Of a DNA stretch of 64,000 bases, positions 43,679-52,706 are shown piece by piece. The notes under the pieces are model-generated. The model worked only from the letters and a program-made list of their open reading frames with translations. It made no database searches and was not told where the DNA came from. Within the stretch, counting starts at the first letter, position 1. Every line of letters starts with the position of its first letter. The DNA comes from Bacillus sp. Marseille-Q1617 (lineage in GTDB: Bacteria > Bacillota > Bacilli > Bacillales > Bacillaceae_B). Made by a program: the position numbers and the translations under genes. The DNA is taken from positions 682,001-746,000 of the forward strand of contig NZ_CAHJXM010000003.1 of assembly GCF_903645295.1 (NCBI RefSeq). Direction: 5' to 3'.

Positions 43679-45588
43679 ACCACCCGATTTCTGTTAAAGC
43701 TTATTTCCATCACTTGCTGTAATCGGTTTGCGATCTGGATGGCTTCCTTCAATCTTTGTCTTTCTTCTTTTGACAATTCACGGACATCAATGTCATTACT
43801 AAGCAGTTTGCCTTCTTTTAACTCTTTCAGGTTTTGTTTTGTGCGAAGGCTTAAAAGAATGTGCATCGCCATCTTTACATTCTCTGCATCCCTGGGGTGA
43901 AAAGCCTGCATATTCTTCAGTGCATTTACTCTCTTTATGGTATTTACCTCTTTCACACCATATTTGACGCTGTGAATCCTTATCATGTTGACAATTTGCA
44001 GGAGACCCGACTTCTTGATGTTGAATAAGTGATTCTTGGGTTTTAGGTTGACCCTGCCAAGGGGTCCGACAGGGAGCTTGAAGCGTAATGCATCTTTTCT
44101 AAGAAGCTGCTGCATGTTGAGGGAGCGCTTTGATTTTTCAGCCAGATAGTTACGGATTTCCTCAGCAATTGAATAATCACCATAGATCGGCCGGAAATCA
44201 TAAAACATCGTGGTATTCTGGACTTCTTGTGCGTCCATTTCATGCAGCCATTCATCAATCGCTTTTTTCCAGTCAGTGTAGGATCGTTTCCATTTCTGTT
44301 CTTTTGCCATGATTCCGCCTGTACACTCAGGGAACCCGCATGCCGCAAGTTTATGATTTAACTTTTCAGTAAAGGCTTGAAAGTACGTATCCACTCTTTT
44401 CGTATCTGATAGGTGGCTGTAGTCATCCAATATGATTCCATTATCCTGATCCGTATGAAATCCCTGCTCACTCCGTCCCTGGCTTCCCATAACAATGAAG
44501 CAATAGTTGATGGGTGCACGTCCAAATCCTTCTTCCCGCATTTCCTTCTCCGTTAATTGGATGATCTTTCGGTGCAGGCGGTCATTGTAATTGCTGATGA
44601 CTTCACATACATCATATCCCGGGCTGTCCTGAAGGAGAAGGTCTCCGATGAATTGCTGGAAGGTCTCACTTTTGACCGTAGCCAATTGAACCAATTCTTC
44701 CTTACTGACTGCTTTTTGAATCCGGTAGGATAGATCGAGGTAATTTGAATCCTGAATATTCAGGAATGAGCTGCTAGTAAGCACGCCTACTACAGAATCA
44801 TTCCGGATGATAGGCACAAAATCCACTTCCTCGTGTTTAAAATAAGACAAGGCCTCGTATGCGAATGACTCATCTCTGATCCAGAAAGGGTTGCGTTTCA
44901 TCCAATCCTGCACTTTCTCAGATCCAGCCGGCTCAGTAAGATAGGAGAGAATCTCTCTCTGAGTAAGGATTCCTTTCATTTTACCGTTCGTATCGACTGT
45001 AACCAACCCGTATGTATTTCTTTCTTTCATTAACTGTGCAGCTTGCAGAATTGTATCATCTTCACCGATAAAAGTGGGGAAGTCCATCAGGGTATGTACT
45101 TTTGTACGGAAAAGCGAGATATTTTCCTCATCGTTATCTGACGACTTCGATTTGATTTCGTCATATAGAGTTTTCATGCGGTTTCCGATACTTTCAAACA
45201 CAATTTTAGAGAAATCATTATTCTTTGTCATGATATCAAGCAGGCGCTGCTTCTGGATGCGAAACACATTACAATCTTCCATCGCTTGTACCGAAAAAGT
45301 CATTTCCCCGCTTGTCAGCATGATCATAATCCCAATCAGGTCACCCGGGTAATAAAATCTTAAAGAATATTGCTTACCGCTTGTCCGGTGAAGGACATTT
45401 TTAGCCAGGCCAGAAACAAGGAAATATATGTCAAGTTCTTCAAGTGTTTCATCTTCATGGAAAAGGAATTCACCTTTTTTGAATGTAGTATATTTTGAAC
45501 CCGAAATAATATAGCTTAATTGGTCTTCTGTCAGCAAATCAAACGGATACACGTTTTTGATGATCTCTAAAAGTTCATGCTGCTCCAA
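43675..45588 (-). CDS. cNMP-binding/CBS/DUF294 nucleotidyltransferase-like signalling protein
   Basis: 637 residues, four modules: a cyclic-nucleotide-binding-like domain (about 15-135, with SLRFYYPGDLIGIMIMLTSG), a CBS pair (about 165-285, TYGLVTVDTNGKMKGILTQR), a GlnD-like nucleotidyltransferase domain with FIVMGSQGRSEQGFHTDQDN near 365-385, and a helical C-terminal domain. The layout suggests a protein that senses a nucleotide and modifies a partner by nucleotide transfer. No target is known. The motif Gly-Ser...Asp-x-Asp (HTDQDNG) is intact. Translation is coupled to the exonuclease. The ATG follows GGGAGGGAATCG. Confidence 0.87.
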   Translation of the reverse strand: MEQHELLEIIKNVYPFDLLTEDQLSYIISGSKYTTFKKGEFLFHEDETLEELDIYFLVSGLAKNVLHRTSGKQYSLRFYYPGDLIGIMIMLTSGEMTFSVQAMEDCNVFRIQKQRLLDIMTKNNDFSKIVFESIGNRMKTLYDEIKSKSSDNDEENISLFRTKVHTLMDFPTFIGEDDTILQAAQLMKERNTYGLVTVDTNGKMKGILTQREILSYLTEPAGSEKVQDWMKRNPFWIRDESFAYEALSYFKHEEVDFVPIIRNDSVVGVLTSSSFLNIQDSNYLDLSYRIQKAVSKEELVQLATVKSETFQQFIGDLLLQDSPGYDVCEVISNYNDRLHRKIIQLTEKEMREEGFGRAPINYCFIVMGSQGRSEQGFHTDQDNGIILDDYSHLSDTKRVDTYFQAFTEKLNHKLAACGFPECTGGIMAKEQKWKRSYTDWKKAIDEWLHEMDAQEVQNTTMFYDFRPIYGDYSIAEEIRNYLAEKSKRSLNMQQLLRKDALRFKLPVGPLGRVNLKPKNHLFNIKKSGLLQIVNMIRIHSVKYGVKEVNTIKRVNALKNMQAFHPRDAENVKMAMHILLSLRTKQNLKELKEGKLLSNDIDVRELSKEERQRLKEAIQIANRLQQVMEISFNRNRVV

Positions 45589-45679
45589 GACGATTCCCTC
45601 CCTTTCTTACTAGTTCCATAGTACTCTAACATAGATTTCCCTATTTGGAAAAGGATAAAACGGCGGGGATTGGGGAGAA

Positions 45680-45713
45680 AAATAAACCCCTGCCAAATAG
45701 AGAGCAGGGGATA
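45680..45713 (-). terminator. Terminator after HAD phosphatase gene
   Basis: CCCCTGC and GCAGGGG (45704-45710 and 45687-45693 on the plus strand) pair on the minus strand, followed by TTTATTTTT. Confidence 0.85.
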
Positions 45714-45719
45714 GGTGCA

Positions 45720-46256
45720 CTATGAATTTGATAAGTCTGCCACAAATGCAGCTGCATCAGATAAAGACTTAAAGACATAATCAGCATCATAAAGGGGGGA
45801 AGCGGCATCGGAAATTAATATGGTTTTACACCCAGCTTTACGTCCAGCCTCTATATCCGGCTCTCTGTCACCAATCATAAACGAAGATGAAAGATCGAGA
45901 TCGTATTTCTTTGAGAGCTCCACCATCATTCCAGGTTCCGGCTTTCTGCAAGCACAGCCTTCATGAGGTTTGTGGGTGCAGCAGGAAACTTCATGGATTT
46001 TCCCCCCCGCTGTCTCAAGTTCCGCGACCATATAATCATGGATGGATTGTAAATGTTCATGTGATAAGTATCCAAGACCAACTCCGCCTTGGTTGGTAAC
46101 GACAAATAAATGAAAACCTTCATCAGTCAATAATTTGACTGCTTCCTTTACACCTTCTAGGAAATAAAACTGCTCCGGCTTGTTTACAAACTTTACCCGT
46201 TTCGATTTTACTTCATTAATAACCCCGTCACGATCAAGAAATACCGCTTTATTCAA
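45720..46256 (-). CDS. HAD-IIIA phosphatase, GmhB/HisB-N-like
   Basis: 178 residues from the TTG at 46256, eight bases after GAGGGG (a TTG at 46259 and a GTG at 46265 are alternatives). HAD motifs: FLDRDGVIN (nucleophile Asp and acid Asp, near residues 6-14), VVTNQGGVGLG and MIGDREPDIEAGRKAG. A Cys-rich insert CCTHKPHEGCACRKP binds zinc as in D-glycero-D-manno-heptose bisphosphate phosphatases and HisB-N. Firmicutes such as this one make little heptose, so the true substrate may be another sugar or histidinol phosphate. Confidence 0.85.
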   Translation of the reverse strand: MNKAVFLDRDGVINEVKSKRVKFVNKPEQFYFLEGVKEAVKLLTDEGFHLFVVTNQGGVGLGYLSHEHLQSIHDYMVAELETAGGKIHEVSCCTHKPHEGCACRKPEPGMMVELSKKYDLDLSSSFMIGDREPDIEAGRKAGCKTILISDAASPLYDADYVFKSLSDAAAFVADLSNS

Positions 46257-46464
46257 CAATAACACCCCTCATTCGATTAAATTCTACAGTGATAAGTATG
46301 GTTTGTCGTATCTTGCGGTTTCCAAGGAAATAATGACAGAATAGTCTGTCATTATTTCGGGCGACATAGAATGTCCTATACTATCCTGCTTATAACAATA
46401 AGAGACTCTCGATATCAAGTTTACCCAATCTGTCTGAATAATTACATGGAAGAGGGCAGAGGGA

Positions 46465-46499
46465 AATAAAAAAGGAAAGTCTCGAATGAAACTCTCCAG
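46465..46499 (-). terminator. Terminator after the rRNA methyltransferase gene
   Basis: GGAGAGTTTC (plus-strand 46488-46497) pairs with GAGACTTTCC (46474-46483) using two G-U pairs, then T6 on the minus strand. The interval to 46257 holds no gene. Confidence 0.78.
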
Positions 46500-46507
46500 A
46501 AATATAT

Positions 46508-47701
46508 TCAACGTTTTTGAATAAATACGACCTTAAGGTAATCACCTTGTTTGTATTGGTTGATTGTTTTAAAATCTTCAGGAAGTGTAAACTCCTCCAG
46601 CAGCTGATATGTTCCGCTGGTTTCTTTGAAAGCCGTATCTATGAACCCTTTGAATTTCTTCATATTGAAGGTGCTGCAATTTGTCGAAGCCACAATCACT
46701 CCATTCTTTTCTGTGATGGCGATAGCTTCTTTAAGTAAGTCCTTGTAGTCTTTAGAGGCTGAAAAAGTGTGCTTTTTGGAACGCGCAAAACTTGGAGGAT
46801 CAAGGATGACCATATCAAAAGTAAGTTCTTTCTTCACAGCAAATTTAAAGTACTTGAATACATCCTCTACGACAATATTTTGTGCCTCGTAATCAATCCC
46901 GTTGATGCTGAATTGTTCAATCGTTTTACTCAGGCTTCGATTAGCTAAGTCCACACTAGTTGTTTCTGAGGCACCACCAAGGGCAGCGAATACAGAAAAA
47001 GCTCCTGTATAGGAAAAGGTATTTAGAACCTTTTTACCCTCAGCATATTTATCACGGATCAGCTTTCTCACATCCCGCTGATCCAGGAAAACACCGACCA
47101 TTGCACCGTCATTCAGGTAGATGGCAAAGTTGACGCCGTTTTCCTTTACCAGTAAAGGGAAGGAAGGACGTTCGCCATGAACGAAGTCATCTTCATCCAC
47201 ATACTTCCCTTCAACGGAAAATCGCTTCTTCTGATAAAGACCTTTATAATTAGGAAGCTTTTTTATCACGGAGACGATATCTTCTTTAAATGAGTAGGCA
47301 CCCTTACTGTACCATTGGATAAGATAGTATCCTTCAAAGTAATCAACCGTGATTCCTCCAAAACCGTCCCCTTCACTGTTAAACACACGGAACGCTGTTG
47401 TTTGTTCATCATAAAAAAAATGAAGCCGTTGATTGACTGCGTTTTGAAACTTTCGGTTGAAAAATTCCTGATCGATCGGTTCATGTTCTTTCCAGCTTAC
47501 AAGCCAGCCGAGCCCTTTGTTCTGTTTGCCGTAATATCCTCTTGCGATGAAATTTCTACTGGTATCGACAAGGTTAATGATGTCTCCTTCATTGAGGCTG
47601 TCCACTGGTGAACTGACATTCTCCTTGTTTAATAAAGGGAATCCTTTTATAAATTGTTTTATGTATTTAGGGTTAGCTTTCAAGGTGATTTCAGTCGTCA
47701 T
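46508..47701 (-). CDS. Class I SAM-dependent rRNA methyltransferase (RlmI/RlmK-like) with PUA domain
   Basis: 397 residues from the ATG at 47701 after AAGG; three in-frame upstream starts are weaker. An N-terminal PUA-like RNA-binding domain (about 1-75) is followed by a linker and the methyltransferase domain: GKKVLNTFSYTGAFSVFAAL, VTSVDLANRS-like SETTSVDLANRS and MVILDPPSFARSKKH near residues 280-295, with the nucleophilic NCST loop ASTNCSTFNMKKF. It resembles RlmI of E. coli, which makes 5-methylcytosine in 23S rRNA. Target position is inferred from the family only. Confidence 0.9.
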   Translation of the reverse strand: MTTEITLKANPKYIKQFIKGFPLLNKENVSSPVDSLNEGDIINLVDTSRNFIARGYYGKQNKGLGWLVSWKEHEPIDQEFFNRKFQNAVNQRLHFFYDEQTTAFRVFNSEGDGFGGITVDYFEGYYLIQWYSKGAYSFKEDIVSVIKKLPNYKGLYQKKRFSVEGKYVDEDDFVHGERPSFPLLVKENGVNFAIYLNDGAMVGVFLDQRDVRKLIRDKYAEGKKVLNTFSYTGAFSVFAALGGASETTSVDLANRSLSKTIEQFSINGIDYEAQNIVVEDVFKYFKFAVKKELTFDMVILDPPSFARSKKHTFSASKDYKDLLKEAIAITEKNGVIVASTNCSTFNMKKFKGFIDTAFKETSGTYQLLEEFTLPEDFKTINQYKQGDYLKVVFIQKR

Positions 47702-47804
47702 GCCATTCATCCTTACTATCATTATAGTCTTGTGTAGTATAGAACTTCTTAAGAAATAACGCAACCGTCCTATGCAGCCAATCAGCGGGAAGAGGGGAGA
47801 GGTA

Positions 47805-47840
47805 AAAAAACCTTACCCTGGTTTCAAGGGTAAGGTTATA
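47805..47840 (-). terminator. Terminator after DUF915 hydrolase gene
   Basis: AACCTTACCCT (47811-47821) pairs with AGGGTAAGGTT (47829-47839). On the minus strand it is followed by T7. Confidence 0.9.
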
Positions 47841-47848
47841 ACGAGAGA

Positions 47849-48688
47849 TTATTTCCCCCATAAAAAATCACCTGCAAGCCGGTCGACTTTTGTGGTCTCA
47901 TGCAGTCCGCTGTGGGAAATAGAAGGGTCATAAACGATTTTAGACATAAATTCATTTCGATCAAAGATTTTTTCGCTTGCAAGCGCGCTTGGTACATTCA
48001 CTATATCGTCACCAGAACCCGCTATGGATAATACTTTGATTGATGAATCAATTAAATGGCGATTATGATACAGGTGTTCGATTGCTTTAGAATTTGGCTT
48101 TAAGTCAATCACTGCAGCACCGGTGTTGATTTGGTCATATGAATCTTTTGTCACTCCCAGAAAAGGTGTGGCAATGGAAATGAATTTATATGTTTTTGGC
48201 AGAAAGTCTTGACCGTGTGCGTTTTCCAGATACTTGGTTGTGGCCAAGCCGCCCATTGAATGACCGATCATATTGACATTCTCCACATCAAAGCGGTGAT
48301 GCAAAAGTTTCATTGCATTTTCCAGCCATATTGCTTGTTTATCCAATGCTGCCCGATTATCCTCGAACACCACCTGTACGAGAGGCGGCGCAGAAGGATT
48401 TTCAGGAATCGTTCCCTTATAGGATACACTGCCATTCCTGGAAACATAAATTTCTAACGTCTTTTTCCCCCAGCCGTGATGATGCTCGAAGCGGTCAAGC
48501 ATTGTTTTGAACGAATTGTATGTTCCTTTGTATCCGTGTACAAACACGGTCGGATATCGTTCAACCTCTGTTAATGCTTTTTCGCTTGATTGTACATTAG
48601 ATGTCTTGGATAAAACAATTATGATGAAAAGAGAGGCTAATATAAGTCCGCTCCAAAATAATGCAGGTTTATTCGTGAAGTTTGACAA
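47849..48688 (-). CDS. Secreted alpha/beta hydrolase, DUF915 family
   Basis: 279 residues. A signal-anchor helix (PALFWSGLILASLFIIIVLS) is followed by an extracellular alpha/beta hydrolase domain: oxyanion start PTVFVHGYKGTYNSF near residue 48, nucleophile elbow MIGHSMGG near 142, then a late Asp (SGDDIVN) and His (SHSGLHE). All catalytic residues are present. DUF915 enzymes act on esters or envelope lipids; the substrate is unknown. The ATG lies behind AAGGAGCG. The gene is monocistronic. Confidence 0.85.
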   Translation of the reverse strand: MSNFTNKPALFWSGLILASLFIIIVLSKTSNVQSSEKALTEVERYPTVFVHGYKGTYNSFKTMLDRFEHHHGWGKKTLEIYVSRNGSVSYKGTIPENPSAPPLVQVVFEDNRAALDKQAIWLENAMKLLHHRFDVENVNMIGHSMGGLATTKYLENAHGQDFLPKTYKFISIATPFLGVTKDSYDQINTGAAVIDLKPNSKAIEHLYHNRHLIDSSIKVLSIAGSGDDIVNVPSALASEKIFDRNEFMSKIVYDPSISHSGLHETTKVDRLAGDFLWGK

Positions 48689-48812
48689 ATGATATCGCTC
48701 CTTTAAATCCTATATCTTTATTGTAAGCGATTCGAGTGGTATTGAAAATGTTAAAAAAGAAATTTATTTGTCATATTGTATGTAATTTATGGTAATTAAA
48801 TGTTGAATGGAA

Positions 48813-48845
48813 TGAAAAAAGGATCTTTAGAAAAGACCCTTTTTC
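48813..48845 (-). terminator. Terminator after aminopeptidase gene
   Basis: AAAAAGGGTCTTTTCTAAAGATCCTTTTTT on the minus strand: an imperfect stem with one G-T pair, followed by T6. Shown by complementary arms at 48815-48825 and 48831-48843. Confidence 0.75.
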
Positions 48846-48857
48846 TACCGTATGCCA

Positions 48858-50090
48858 TTAAACCCAATCGCCGTTCCGGAAAATTGGCTGTAAAGTACCG
48901 TCTGCTTTTTCTCCATCGATATGTAAATCTCTGGACCCTATCATGAAATCTACGTGTATCATGCTCTCATTAAATCCGATATCATTCAATTCTTCCTGAC
49001 TCATTTCTTTCCCATTTTCCACACAAACGGACAGAGCCCTTCCAAGCGCGATATGACAAGATGCATTCTCATCGAACAGCGTGTTATTAAAAATGATATT
49101 TGTATTAGAGATAGGGGAGTCATGTGGTACAAGGGCAACTTCTCCCAAATAAGAGGCACCTTCATCTGCCGCTAAAAGATTTTTAAGTGTTTCATATCCT
49201 TCCCTTGCAGAAAAGTCCACTACTTTCCCTTCTTTGAAAGTCAACGAGAAGTCTTTAATAAGTGTCCCCCCATAATTGAGTGGTTTTGTTGAGCTCACTA
49301 CGCCGTTTACGCTTGTTTTATCAGGGATAGTAAAGACTTCTTCCGTTGGCAGGTTAGGGACAAATGGAATTCCCTTATCATTTGTAAATTGGGCACTGAT
49401 CCATTTTGTTTTAGGATGGAATCCAATCGTCAAATCTGTTCCTGGTCCCTTATAATGAAGTTTTTTAAACTGTGACTGATTCAGCAGGCTGGCTCTTTCA
49501 TTCAGGTTACTAATGTGCTGCTCCCATCGTTCAACTGTTTGGCCGCGGTCTGTTTTGGTAGTATAAAAAATGTTTTCCCAAAGCTTTTCGACTGCCTCTG
49601 TACGATCGGACTCAGGAAAAACACTCTGCGCCCATTCCTCGGTTGGATAAGCTGCAATCAGCCAGCTTATTTTTCCGCCTCCAATATAAGCTGAGAATTC
49701 CTTGGATGCTTCTGCAGCTACCTTATTCAATAATGCGACTCTGCCGGGATCTGCTTGTTTGAGTAGAGAAGGGTTGGGCGCAATAAGGTTCAATAAGGCA
49801 ACGTTGTTCTCCGCCATCTCAATATATCCTTTTTGTTTCCAATGAGGAAATACCTTTAAACCTTCCTCACTGGATTTCTCCAGCCGTATCTTCTTTAACT
49901 CTTCATCATGGAAATCTGTCATGACATGTAGAGCTCCGGCTTCATATGCTTTTGCTGTAATTTGACGAACGAATTCATAGGCTGCAATAGGAGCGGAAAT
50001 TAATAATTCCTGATCTTTTTGCAGGTTCAGTCCAACCTGTACAATGAGATCGGCATATCTTTCTAAATTCTCTTTGTAATGTGCGTTCAT
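48858..50090 (-). CDS. M29 family aminopeptidase (AmpS-like)
   Basis: 410 residues, the standard length for AmpS/AmpT/PepS thermophilic-type aminopeptidases. Motifs: FTNDKGIPFVPNLPTEEVFT near residues 238-257, a Glu/His cluster GEVALVPHDSPISN, NTLFDENASCHIALG and HVDFMIGS with the C-terminal His-x-Asp that bind the metal ions. It removes N-terminal residues from peptides in the cytoplasm. The ATG follows AGGGGGAATC. The gene stands alone. Confidence 0.93.
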   Translation of the reverse strand: MNAHYKENLERYADLIVQVGLNLQKDQELLISAPIAAYEFVRQITAKAYEAGALHVMTDFHDEELKKIRLEKSSEEGLKVFPHWKQKGYIEMAENNVALLNLIAPNPSLLKQADPGRVALLNKVAAEASKEFSAYIGGGKISWLIAAYPTEEWAQSVFPESDRTEAVEKLWENIFYTTKTDRGQTVERWEQHISNLNERASLLNQSQFKKLHYKGPGTDLTIGFHPKTKWISAQFTNDKGIPFVPNLPTEEVFTIPDKTSVNGVVSSTKPLNYGGTLIKDFSLTFKEGKVVDFSAREGYETLKNLLAADEGASYLGEVALVPHDSPISNTNIIFNNTLFDENASCHIALGRALSVCVENGKEMSQEELNDIGFNESMIHVDFMIGSRDLHIDGEKADGTLQPIFRNGDWV

Positions 50091-50331
50091 TGTTTGATTC
50101 CCCCTTTAAGTATCCTTTCTAACTATATAACTTTATTCTGAAAATTTCCATTTATTTAATGGATATTTTCTGTAAGGCATCAAATGATAATCGAAAGTGG
50201 CTGTAATCTGGGACTATAGTTTTTCTTATCCAGCTGACAGCCGAAAAAGAGTGTGTGATCGTGTTCATTTTGCACTTGGTGCTTGTGTATACAGCAAAGT
50301 TCAGAATGGAGCCTTCAAGATAAAGGGAGTG

Positions 50332-51000
50332 ATGGAAGTGGACTTGGATTTAATATGGAAAGCCATACTTGTGGTGCTTGGAGGAACACTCCTGTTGAGA
50401 ATTGCTGGCAGGAAATCCATTTCTCAAATGTCTCTTGCCCAGGTTGTCATTATGGTGGGAATAGGATCGCTTTTGGTTCAGCCGATTGTGGGAAAAAGCA
50501 TATGGTCTACCCTGATGGTGGGATTGGTATTGGTGCTCTCTCTGGTCGTGGTTGAATATCTGCAAATAAAGGTGGATTGGATAGAAAAGTTCATCACAGG
50601 AAGAGCAAAGATCCTGGTAAAAAATGGAGAGTTACAGACAGATAACCTTAAAAAGCTTCGACTCACTGTCGACCAATTGGAAATGAAATTGAGGCAGAAT
50701 CAAATCCGATCTCTTTCGGATGTTGAGGAAGTCACGTTAGAGCCAAATGGGCAGGTGGGATTTATCCTCAAAGAAAATAATCAGCCTTCGACAAAAAGTG
50801 AAATTCATCTATTGAAACAAGAAATCCATGCATTAAGATTAATGGTTGAAAATGTATCACTGGTGAATACAAGCCGTATTACACCTTCCATAAGCGTGTC
50901 AGAAGCTGTTTCCTCATCAACAATTCATCAAGAAAACGATTTGTTCAGTGAAGTCGAGACGGGGACACATATGATTGAACCCCCTGAAGAATTGAAATAA
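50332..51000 (+). CDS. DUF421 family membrane protein (YetF-like)
   Basis: About 222 residues. The ATG at 50332 is only two bases after AAAGGGAG; the GTG at 50338 has better spacing, and the frame upstream to 50197 has no ribosome site. Three N-terminal helices (about 8-85) precede a cytoplasmic domain: FITGRAKILVKNGELQTDNL and LEMKLRQNQIRSLSDVEEVT are conserved in DUF421. A charged Ser/Thr/Glu-rich tail of about 70 residues follows. In B. subtilis these proteins (YetF, YrbG and relatives) affect germination and membrane function in some species. The role here is unknown. Confidence 0.85.
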   Translation: MEVDLDLIWKAILVVLGGTLLLRIAGRKSISQMSLAQVVIMVGIGSLLVQPIVGKSIWSTLMVGLVLVLSLVVVEYLQIKVDWIEKFITGRAKILVKNGELQTDNLKKLRLTVDQLEMKLRQNQIRSLSDVEEVTLEPNGQVGFILKENNQPSTKSEIHLLKQEIHALRLMVENVSLVNTSRITPSISVSEAVSSSTIHQENDLFSEVETGTHMIEPPEELK

Positions 51001-51032
51001 AAAGACTGGTCATTTAAAAACCAGTCTTTCTG
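51000..51032. terminator. Bidirectional terminator between DUF421 gene and the peptide gene
   Basis: AAAGACTGGT (51001-51010) pairs with ACCAGTCTTT (51020-51029), with A- and T-runs on either side. It ends both the plus-strand DUF421 gene and the minus-strand peptide gene. Confidence 0.9.
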
Positions 51033-51038
51033 AAATGA

Positions 51039-51155
51039 TTATTGTTTCACACTGTATGGCGGGAAATCTTCTTCTGGTGAATTGATTACTACCACTCCAC
51101 CCAGGGCCATAGCGGTTAAGCTTGTTACGATGACGAATTGTTTTATCTTTTTCAT
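51039..51155 (-). CDS. Candidate pro-peptide of an RNPP quorum-sensing pair
   Basis: 38 residues, too short for usual gene callers. It starts 12 bases after the stop of the regulator at 51168, behind GGGAGGTGA that itself lies just after that stop, so it is translationally linked. Structure: basic start MKKIKQF, a hydrophobic stretch VIVTSLTAMALGGVVVI, then a hydrophilic end NSPEEDFPPYSVKQ. This is the layout of Phr, PapR and NprX precursors, which are exported, cut, and taken back up as 5-10 residue signals. The mature signal would come from the tail, perhaps around FPPYSVKQ. No Opp transporter is in the window. A strong terminator follows. Confidence 0.75.
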   Translation of the reverse strand: MKKIKQFVIVTSLTAMALGGVVVINSPEEDFPPYSVKQ

Positions 51156-51167
51156 GATCTCACCTCC

Positions 51168-52424
51168 CTATAAGGACAGCATATCTTCATAAATGGAATT
51201 AGCTTCCTTTAAATGAAAAGCTGCATTTTTATATTTTCTGATTCCCTGGTAATATTGACCAAGGAATTTCGAATACTCGGCATATAAAAGTAGTTCACCA
51301 TTTTCTTTAAAGTAGGGCAATGTATGTTCCTTCATAAAATATTCAAACCCATTTGCGAAATCATTCAAGGCATAATCATAATAGGAAAGTTGATAATATT
51401 TATCAGGAAACACGTCTCTCGAACACAATTCCAAACCCTTTGGGAGCCAATACCGCACCTGGTTGAATTGGTTTAACTTAAAGTACTCCTTTACAAGAGC
51501 TAAAATGGAGTTTAACTTTCCTTCCATATCGGATTCTTTCAGTTCAATGCTTCTTGAATAGTGAAGGATAGCTTCTTCGCTTTTATTCATTACCGATTTT
51601 AAATACCCCAGGTTTTGTTCCACCATAGAGCTGAGACTGTTGTAATTGATTGAACTGCTGATAAAATTTGCCCATTCATAATGTTTGAGTGCTTCTTCAC
51701 TGTACCTGATTCGCCGGTAGCAAATACCAAGCAGCAAGTGAACTTCGGCACACCGCTTTTGGAAGTAAACTCCTTGAAATATGGATAATGATTTTTCACC
51801 ATAGTAAATCGCAAGCCTGTACACATTTAAACGTGTTAACACCAAACTGAATAAATAATAAAGGTCCGCTCTTTCTTCTTCATTCACCACACTGCCTAAA
51901 ACATAATAAGTTTCGGCCTCTTTTAGTTCAGTTCGTGCTTTCTCATATTGTTGAAGCAAGTAATAATAATTGCCTTTGTACTTGTGATAATAAAATCTCA
52001 GTGTATCTGATAATTCTCTATAATGATTATGAATGTGTATGATATGGTTTCTTGCTTGATCGAGCTTGGAGTGAATCAATTCAAAGCGAATGCACAGAAT
52101 TTGATAATAAAGCTGAGGAGTCAAATTATCTGTGTCCTCCAGCTGTGTTTTTATCTGTTCATGGTAGGATTCCGCCTCCTGGAGGTTCTTCCATAATAAT
52201 GAATGATTCCACTTTTCAAGCAGCTGATTCAGTTCCTGTCCGTCGCTTTGCAGTGAGGACACTCCCAAACGTTCACATAATAAACCAATAATGTCATCAG
52301 AAGGGGTGACCTGGTTGTTTTCCAGTTTAGAAAGATAAGAGACGGAAATGATCCCTTTTGATAGTTCCTCCTGGGTTAAATTTCTTTTTTGTCTATGGAA
52401 GCGGATTTTTGAACCGATATTCAT
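51168..52424 (-). CDS. RNPP-type quorum-sensing regulator (HTH + TPR, NprR/PlcR-like)
   Basis: 418 residues. An XRE helix-turn-helix (about 1-60: IGSKIRFHRQKRNLTQEELS, then SYLSKLENNQ) is followed by about nine helical TPR repeats to the C-terminus, including YHKYKGNYYYLLQQYEKARTE and LLLGICYRRIRYSEEALKHY. This size and order match NprR (about 420 residues) more than PlcR (about 285). Such proteins bind a short imported peptide in the TPR groove, which switches DNA binding or phosphatase-binding activity. The peptide gene lies directly downstream. The ATG follows GAGGAG. Target genes are not visible nearby. Confidence 0.88.
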   Translation of the reverse strand: MNIGSKIRFHRQKRNLTQEELSKGIISVSYLSKLENNQVTPSDDIIGLLCERLGVSSLQSDGQELNQLLEKWNHSLLWKNLQEAESYHEQIKTQLEDTDNLTPQLYYQILCIRFELIHSKLDQARNHIIHIHNHYRELSDTLRFYYHKYKGNYYYLLQQYEKARTELKEAETYYVLGSVVNEEERADLYYLFSLVLTRLNVYRLAIYYGEKSLSIFQGVYFQKRCAEVHLLLGICYRRIRYSEEALKHYEWANFISSSINYNSLSSMVEQNLGYLKSVMNKSEEAILHYSRSIELKESDMEGKLNSILALVKEYFKLNQFNQVRYWLPKGLELCSRDVFPDKYYQLSYYDYALNDFANGFEYFMKEHTLPYFKENGELLLYAEYSKFLGQYYQGIRKYKNAAFHLKEANSIYEDMLSL

Positions 52425-52706
52425 GTTCTTACTCCTCTAAACGTTAGTGATGTATGAAGGATGGGGCTGATGTCGCCATTATAATAGAAGAAACATGGTA
52501 CACCCGAAAAACCAAGTGTCTTTACACCATCCATTAAAATAGTAACACAAAAAAGAAGTGAATGTTGCGAATATTCCTATAATTATATTTTTAATGGGTA
52601 TATGGAATTATCTTCAAGTTTTAAAGGGTGAATATTTCATCCTAAAAGAGTTAAAACTTTTTTGTTATAATATGTTCAAAGAATAAAAGACTCAGGAGGG
52701 TTAAGG

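Noticed and set aside
46284..46511. 75-residue minus-strand frame after the methyltransferase gene
   Set aside because: It overlaps the terminator and ends of the neighbouring gene and has no ribosome site.
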